A stretch of DNA of 10,448 nucleotides, taken from Bacteroidales bacterium UBA2198 (GTDB lineage Bacteria; Bacteroidota; Bacteroidia; Bacteroidales; VadinHA17). Below, piece after piece: positions 7,476-10,448 of this stretch. The notes beneath the pieces were generated by a model. That model searched no databases. It was not told where the DNA came from and worked only from the letters and a program-made list of their open reading frames with translations. Position numbers and translations under genes: made by a program. Numbering within the stretch: position 1 is the stretch's first letter; each line of letters opens with the position of its first letter. The DNA is taken from contig DCVC01000053.1 in NCBI GenBank assembly GCA_002328625.1, positions 1 to 10,448 on the forward strand, given 5' to 3'.

Positions 7476-7518
7476 CAGGGCAAGGGTTTGAGGATATAAA
7501 TTTACAATATACCCTGAT
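7474..7518. repeat. Inverted repeat spanning the TPR gene start codon
   Basis: ATCAGGG (7474-7480) and CCCTGAT (7512-7518) are exact 7-base inverted arms with a 31-base loop. The first arm overlaps the ATG of the TPR gene (7475 to 7473). In the transcript, pairing would bury part of the start codon. Arms of this length separated by about 30 bases can arise by chance in a gap of this size, so a regulatory role is speculative. It does not look like a terminator for the upstream gene, since no U-run follows. Confidence 0.3.
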
Positions 7519-7547
7519 AAAAGTCAAGGAATCTGCGAATATCTGAT

Positions 7548-10448
7548 TTATTTCTGTCTTTTATAGTTTTCAATAAGGCTTATCCCTGGATAACCAAGGC
7601 CTGCAAGTTCAGGATAATATTCATACGTCTGTTCGCGGGTAAAGAATCCTGTAATTATAACGTGATAGTAATCCCATTGAAGGACGATGTCAACAGGCAG
7701 CTTAAGTTTTGAAGTGATTCTTCTCTGTGCACGGAGCGCATCGGATCGTTTTGGGAATATTCCCACCTGCAGAGCAATGGCAGGTTCAGAGGTAACGGGA
7801 GGAGCCGCTAACCTATCTTTTCTGATTTTGAATGCAGCGTCAGAACTCGCTGGAACAGGAATTTCTTTTATCCGCTCAACAGGCTCAACAGGTATCTCAG
7901 GTCTGGAAAGAAGTGGTTCTTCAAAAGCATATATTTCGACAGGTTGGATCCATGTATCCTTTAATTCAAATACTCCTAAATCAGGCTCATGCTTCTTCAT
8001 CTGCTCCAGAACGGTTTGATCAAGGATAGGAGTTCCTGCCAGACGAAGCTTATAAAAATCATCGTCAAAAATTCTTTTCTCTCTGGTTATTACTACCGAA
8101 TCGACCCTGGTAATAAGAATCCTTTGTTGCTGTCTGGCCAGGAGCCTGATTATCCATAGCTCTTTGAAGCCGTTCATGTTCAGTATCTGAACAATCCTGT
8201 CAACTTCATCACGGGTCGGGAGTTCCAGGATCCGTACCCTGTAAAAATCATCGGTAATTGTGATCTCTACCTCTTTGCCAAGCATAGCCTCAAGCTTTTT
8301 GCGGAAACCATCAGCATACGATCTGCTCCTGAATGCTCCTATCTGAATGGCCCAGCTGTCCTCAGTAATGGTATAAACTTCCTCGGTTAACTCGTGAAGA
8401 ATCAGATAAGTTGTATCTTTTGTTACAACTACTTTATCAGCAACCGGAGGAGGTAATATGGTTGTATCTTTTGCTATCAGCTTAAGAGTAAAATCAAGTC
8501 CGTCAACAATATCTCCCTCAACACCTCCGGTAATTCTAAATTTATGCAGATCAGGCTCTGAAGTCATACCCAGTTTTCTTATCTGGGCTGTATCAACACG
8601 TACATAGTATTCCCCCTGAGTTAAGCCAAAGTAGCTGTAATAACCGTCACTCTCGGTAAGTGTTTTACCAGTAAACCTGTTATCGCTGGTATGGAACACA
8701 ATAATAACACGTCCGATACCCTGCCTGGAACCATCTTTCTCCAGGAGTACCGTACCCGTGGCTTCTCCTGCAATCGTTACAGGTATTTCAACAAGTTTTA
8801 AAATATTAGGATCAACAATGACACTTATGGTCTGTATGGGCAGCCTCCATGATATATTGTCGAAACTGTTTGCATCAAGTTCAATAAAGCAACTTGTATA
8901 AGGTTCAAGGCCAACTATCCTGATGGTTGAATCGCGGGAGATCTTTTCAACCCGACCGCCGTTGGTACGCAGGTTAAGGCCGTAAGCTTTGGGCTCGCCG
9001 GGATCTTTTCTGCCGTTTGCGTTAAGATCAAGATAAGCGACCACTGATATGCCTCCTCTGCCTGCATTAGGCCGGTTATCAGTACCCAGATACTTTGTTT
9101 GACTGTCATTTATCAGACTTCCCCTGGCATATTGAACAAAAGTGGTCCTGTTGTCAGATTGCCTTACGGAAAGGCCTGTCTGTGCAAATTTAAAATCATA
9201 CCGGAATCCCAGCTCTGCCAGCTTCAGGTTATTCCTGAAATTCTGTTCATACGACAGGTTCAGGAAAGCCTTTTGAAACAGATGTTTTTCCAGCCTTACT
9301 TTAGCTGACAACAGCTGATGTTGGGTGTAACCATATTGAGCCTGAGGCATAAGGACAAATCCTGCCGGTAACCTTAAAGCCAGAGAGAGGTTACTGTAGA
9401 TATATGGATCCTGTTGCCCGATGAAAAGAGCATAGGTGGTAAGGTTTGTATTTACCCCGAAAAGTGAGCCGGAAAAGAGCCATTCGCCTGTGGTATATTT
9501 CGAGGAAGGAAGGACTATCTGATATATGGTGAACCGTTGATATGAGGAGAACTTCCCAAAACGTAACGGCATTGATACTGTTGCCTTTCGTTCCTCCCTG
9601 TAGTTATAGTTTATTGCTTTCTGATCCTTCTCATACCATGTATAGTTGAGGTCGAACTGCAGGTTTGATGGCAGCCGGTAAGTCATTGTACCTCTGGCTC
9701 TTACTCCGTATGTGTATTCTCCGGTTACCAGAAGGTTGCCGGTTAACCTGAGTGACGCATTAATGTAAGGCATTGCAGGTGCAGCTGACACTGAAGAGAG
9801 ATACTCAACACCACCACCCACGGTAAGACTTCGTGTTAAACCGTAATTAATGCTGGCTCGCGAGAACCTGCTTTTCAGCGAATCCTCAACTATACCGGCA
9901 CTGAGAACATATTCCATGGTTTTTTCAGGGAGGAAATTAAACGGAATATTGATGTTCTGTTCACGTGTGCGCTCCTCGCCCCAGGGTCCGTAGAATTTAA
10001 GCTTTACCATTGAATTTCCATAAACAAGAGGCACTTCGAAAGTGAAAAAACCTGAAGCATCAGCTTTAACGTAATCGACAAGTACGTTATTGACATATAG
10101 TTCCACGATCCACCCGGGTTCGGTTTTATCGCTGAGTGTATAAGAACCAAAAGAACGCCTGTAGGTAGTAGGAGTATTTGTGATCTGAACACCTATCACA
10201 GGATTATAGATTGATGAAGTTGCCTGTGTGGCGATTTTCCCGGCCATAACCTGCCTTACCGGTTTAAAATCGTTGTTGACATATCGCCAGAGGTAGTATT
10301 GCTGTTTCTCACTGAAAGGATCCACGCTGCTGTAGTTTATTGAAGCAGTAGCTTCGCCTCCGGCGATCATGGATCCAAGAGTCAGGTTAAGTCTGGTATC
10401 AGACCTGCCGTTGATCTCTTCGGTTGCAATTGCCGACCAGTCGGCCAT
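7548..10448 (-). CDS. Usher-like outer-membrane protein fused to two SPOR domains (5' end outside window)
   Basis: At least 966 residues are present and the reading frame is open to the window edge; the ATG at 10448 is probably internal. Positions count from it. Residues 17-80 look like usher barrel strands (YYLWRYVNNDF at 51-61). A plug-like segment follows (about 98-185): GWIVELYVNNVLVDY (112-126), then GFFTFEVPLVYGNSMVKL (133-150) and GPWGEE (154-159). Further alternating barrel strands run to about 455. Then comes AYLDLNANGRKDPGEP (471-486), a calcium-binding-like SdrD_B/usher C-terminal signature, and beta-sandwich domains (about 487-655). After a linker, a first SPOR domain spans 697-768 (WAIQIGAFRSRSYADGFRKK) and a second 890-960 (IALQVGIFPKRSDALRAQRR). 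Chaperone-usher ushers export pilin subunits; here the periplasmic SPOR tails should bind peptidoglycan. No chaperone or subunit gene is visible in the window. The family call rests on motif resemblance to the alternate (TcfC/CfaC-like) ushers. Confidence 0.68.
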   Translation of the reverse strand: MADWSAIATEEINGRSDTRLNLTLGSMIAGGEATASINYSSVDPFSEKQQYYLWRYVNNDFKPVRQVMAGKIATQATSSIYNPVIGVQITNTPTTYRRSFGSYTLSDKTEPGWIVELYVNNVLVDYVKADASGFFTFEVPLVYGNSMVKLKFYGPWGEERTREQNINIPFNFLPEKTMEYVLSAGIVEDSLKSRFSRASINYGLTRSLTVGGGVEYLSSVSAAPAMPYINASLRLTGNLLVTGEYTYGVRARGTMTYRLPSNLQFDLNYTWYEKDQKAINYNYREERKATVSMPLRFGKFSSYQRFTIYQIVLPSSKYTTGEWLFSGSLFGVNTNLTTYALFIGQQDPYIYSNLSLALRLPAGFVLMPQAQYGYTQHQLLSAKVRLEKHLFQKAFLNLSYEQNFRNNLKLAELGFRYDFKFAQTGLSVRQSDNRTTFVQYARGSLINDSQTKYLGTDNRPNAGRGGISVVAYLDLNANGRKDPGEPKAYGLNLRTNGGRVEKISRDSTIRIVGLEPYTSCFIELDANSFDNISWRLPIQTISVIVDPNILKLVEIPVTIAGEATGTVLLEKDGSRQGIGRVIIVFHTSDNRFTGKTLTESDGYYSYFGLTQGEYYVRVDTAQIRKLGMTSEPDLHKFRITGGVEGDIVDGLDFTLKLIAKDTTILPPPVADKVVVTKDTTYLILHELTEEVYTITEDSWAIQIGAFRSRSYADGFRKKLEAMLGKEVEITITDDFYRVRILELPTRDEVDRIVQILNMNGFKELWIIRLLARQQQRILITRVDSVVITREKRIFDDDFYKLRLAGTPILDQTVLEQMKKHEPDLGVFELKDTWIQPVEIYAFEEPLLSRPEIPVEPVERIKEIPVPASSDAAFKIRKDRLAAPPVTSEPAIALQVGIFPKRSDALRAQRRITSKLKLPVDIVLQWDYYHVIITGFFTREQTYEYYPELAGLGYPGISLIENYKRQK

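Noticed and set aside
7687..8019. Plus-strand open frame of 110 codons inside the usher-SPOR gene
   Set aside because: It is antisense to the spacer and second SPOR region, with low-complexity Ser/Gly/Ile content typical of a shadow frame.
7548..10448. Treating the ATG at the right edge as the true start of the usher-like protein
   Set aside because: No signal peptide follows it and the segment already reads as barrel strands, so the gene most likely continues beyond the window.

Overview
The window reads as chromosomal DNA of a member of the Bacteroidota, probably a Bacteroidales-like environmental or gut lineage. The evidence is lipoprotein signal peptides on glycan-active proteins, A-rich leaders without Shine-Dalgarno motifs before most start codons, boxes resembling the Bacteroidota -7 promoter consensus (TAnnTTTG), and an outer-membrane protein carrying SPOR domains. 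The lineage call is inference from these traits; no marker gene is present. I saw no tRNA, rRNA, CRISPR array, transposase or phage gene.

Layout. On the far left (1-220, minus) is the N-terminal end of a radical SAM protein of the PflX type that begins with a twin-arginine signal. It is divergent from a second Tat-signal protein (418-1773, plus), a probable polysaccharide-deacetylase-fold protein. The 197-base space between them holds possible promoters in both directions. Every other gene is on the minus strand. Read in transcription order from the right edge they are: a very large usher-like outer-membrane protein with two SPOR domains (10448-7548, cut by the window edge); a three-helix membrane protein with a FlgO/TolB-like module and TPR repeats (7475-5388); a small diacylglycerol/undecaprenol kinase, DgkA (5287-4910); a lipoprotein with a five-bladed beta-propeller of glycosidase type (4828-3851); and a two-domain alpha/beta-hydrolase lipoprotein of the acetyl-xylan-esterase type (3844-1808). 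The last two are separated by only 6 bases.

How they may work together. The propeller and esterase lipoproteins look like a co-translated pair acting on a substituted glycan in the envelope. The convergent deacetylase-like protein may act on related material, although no SusC/SusD pair or regulator is present to make this a canonical polysaccharide utilisation locus. The right half is an envelope region: an usher-like barrel probably tied to peptidoglycan through SPOR domains, an inner-membrane TPR protein, and a lipid-carrier kinase. The usher-SPOR fusion is the most unusual object in the window; its partner genes, if any, lie beyond position 10448.
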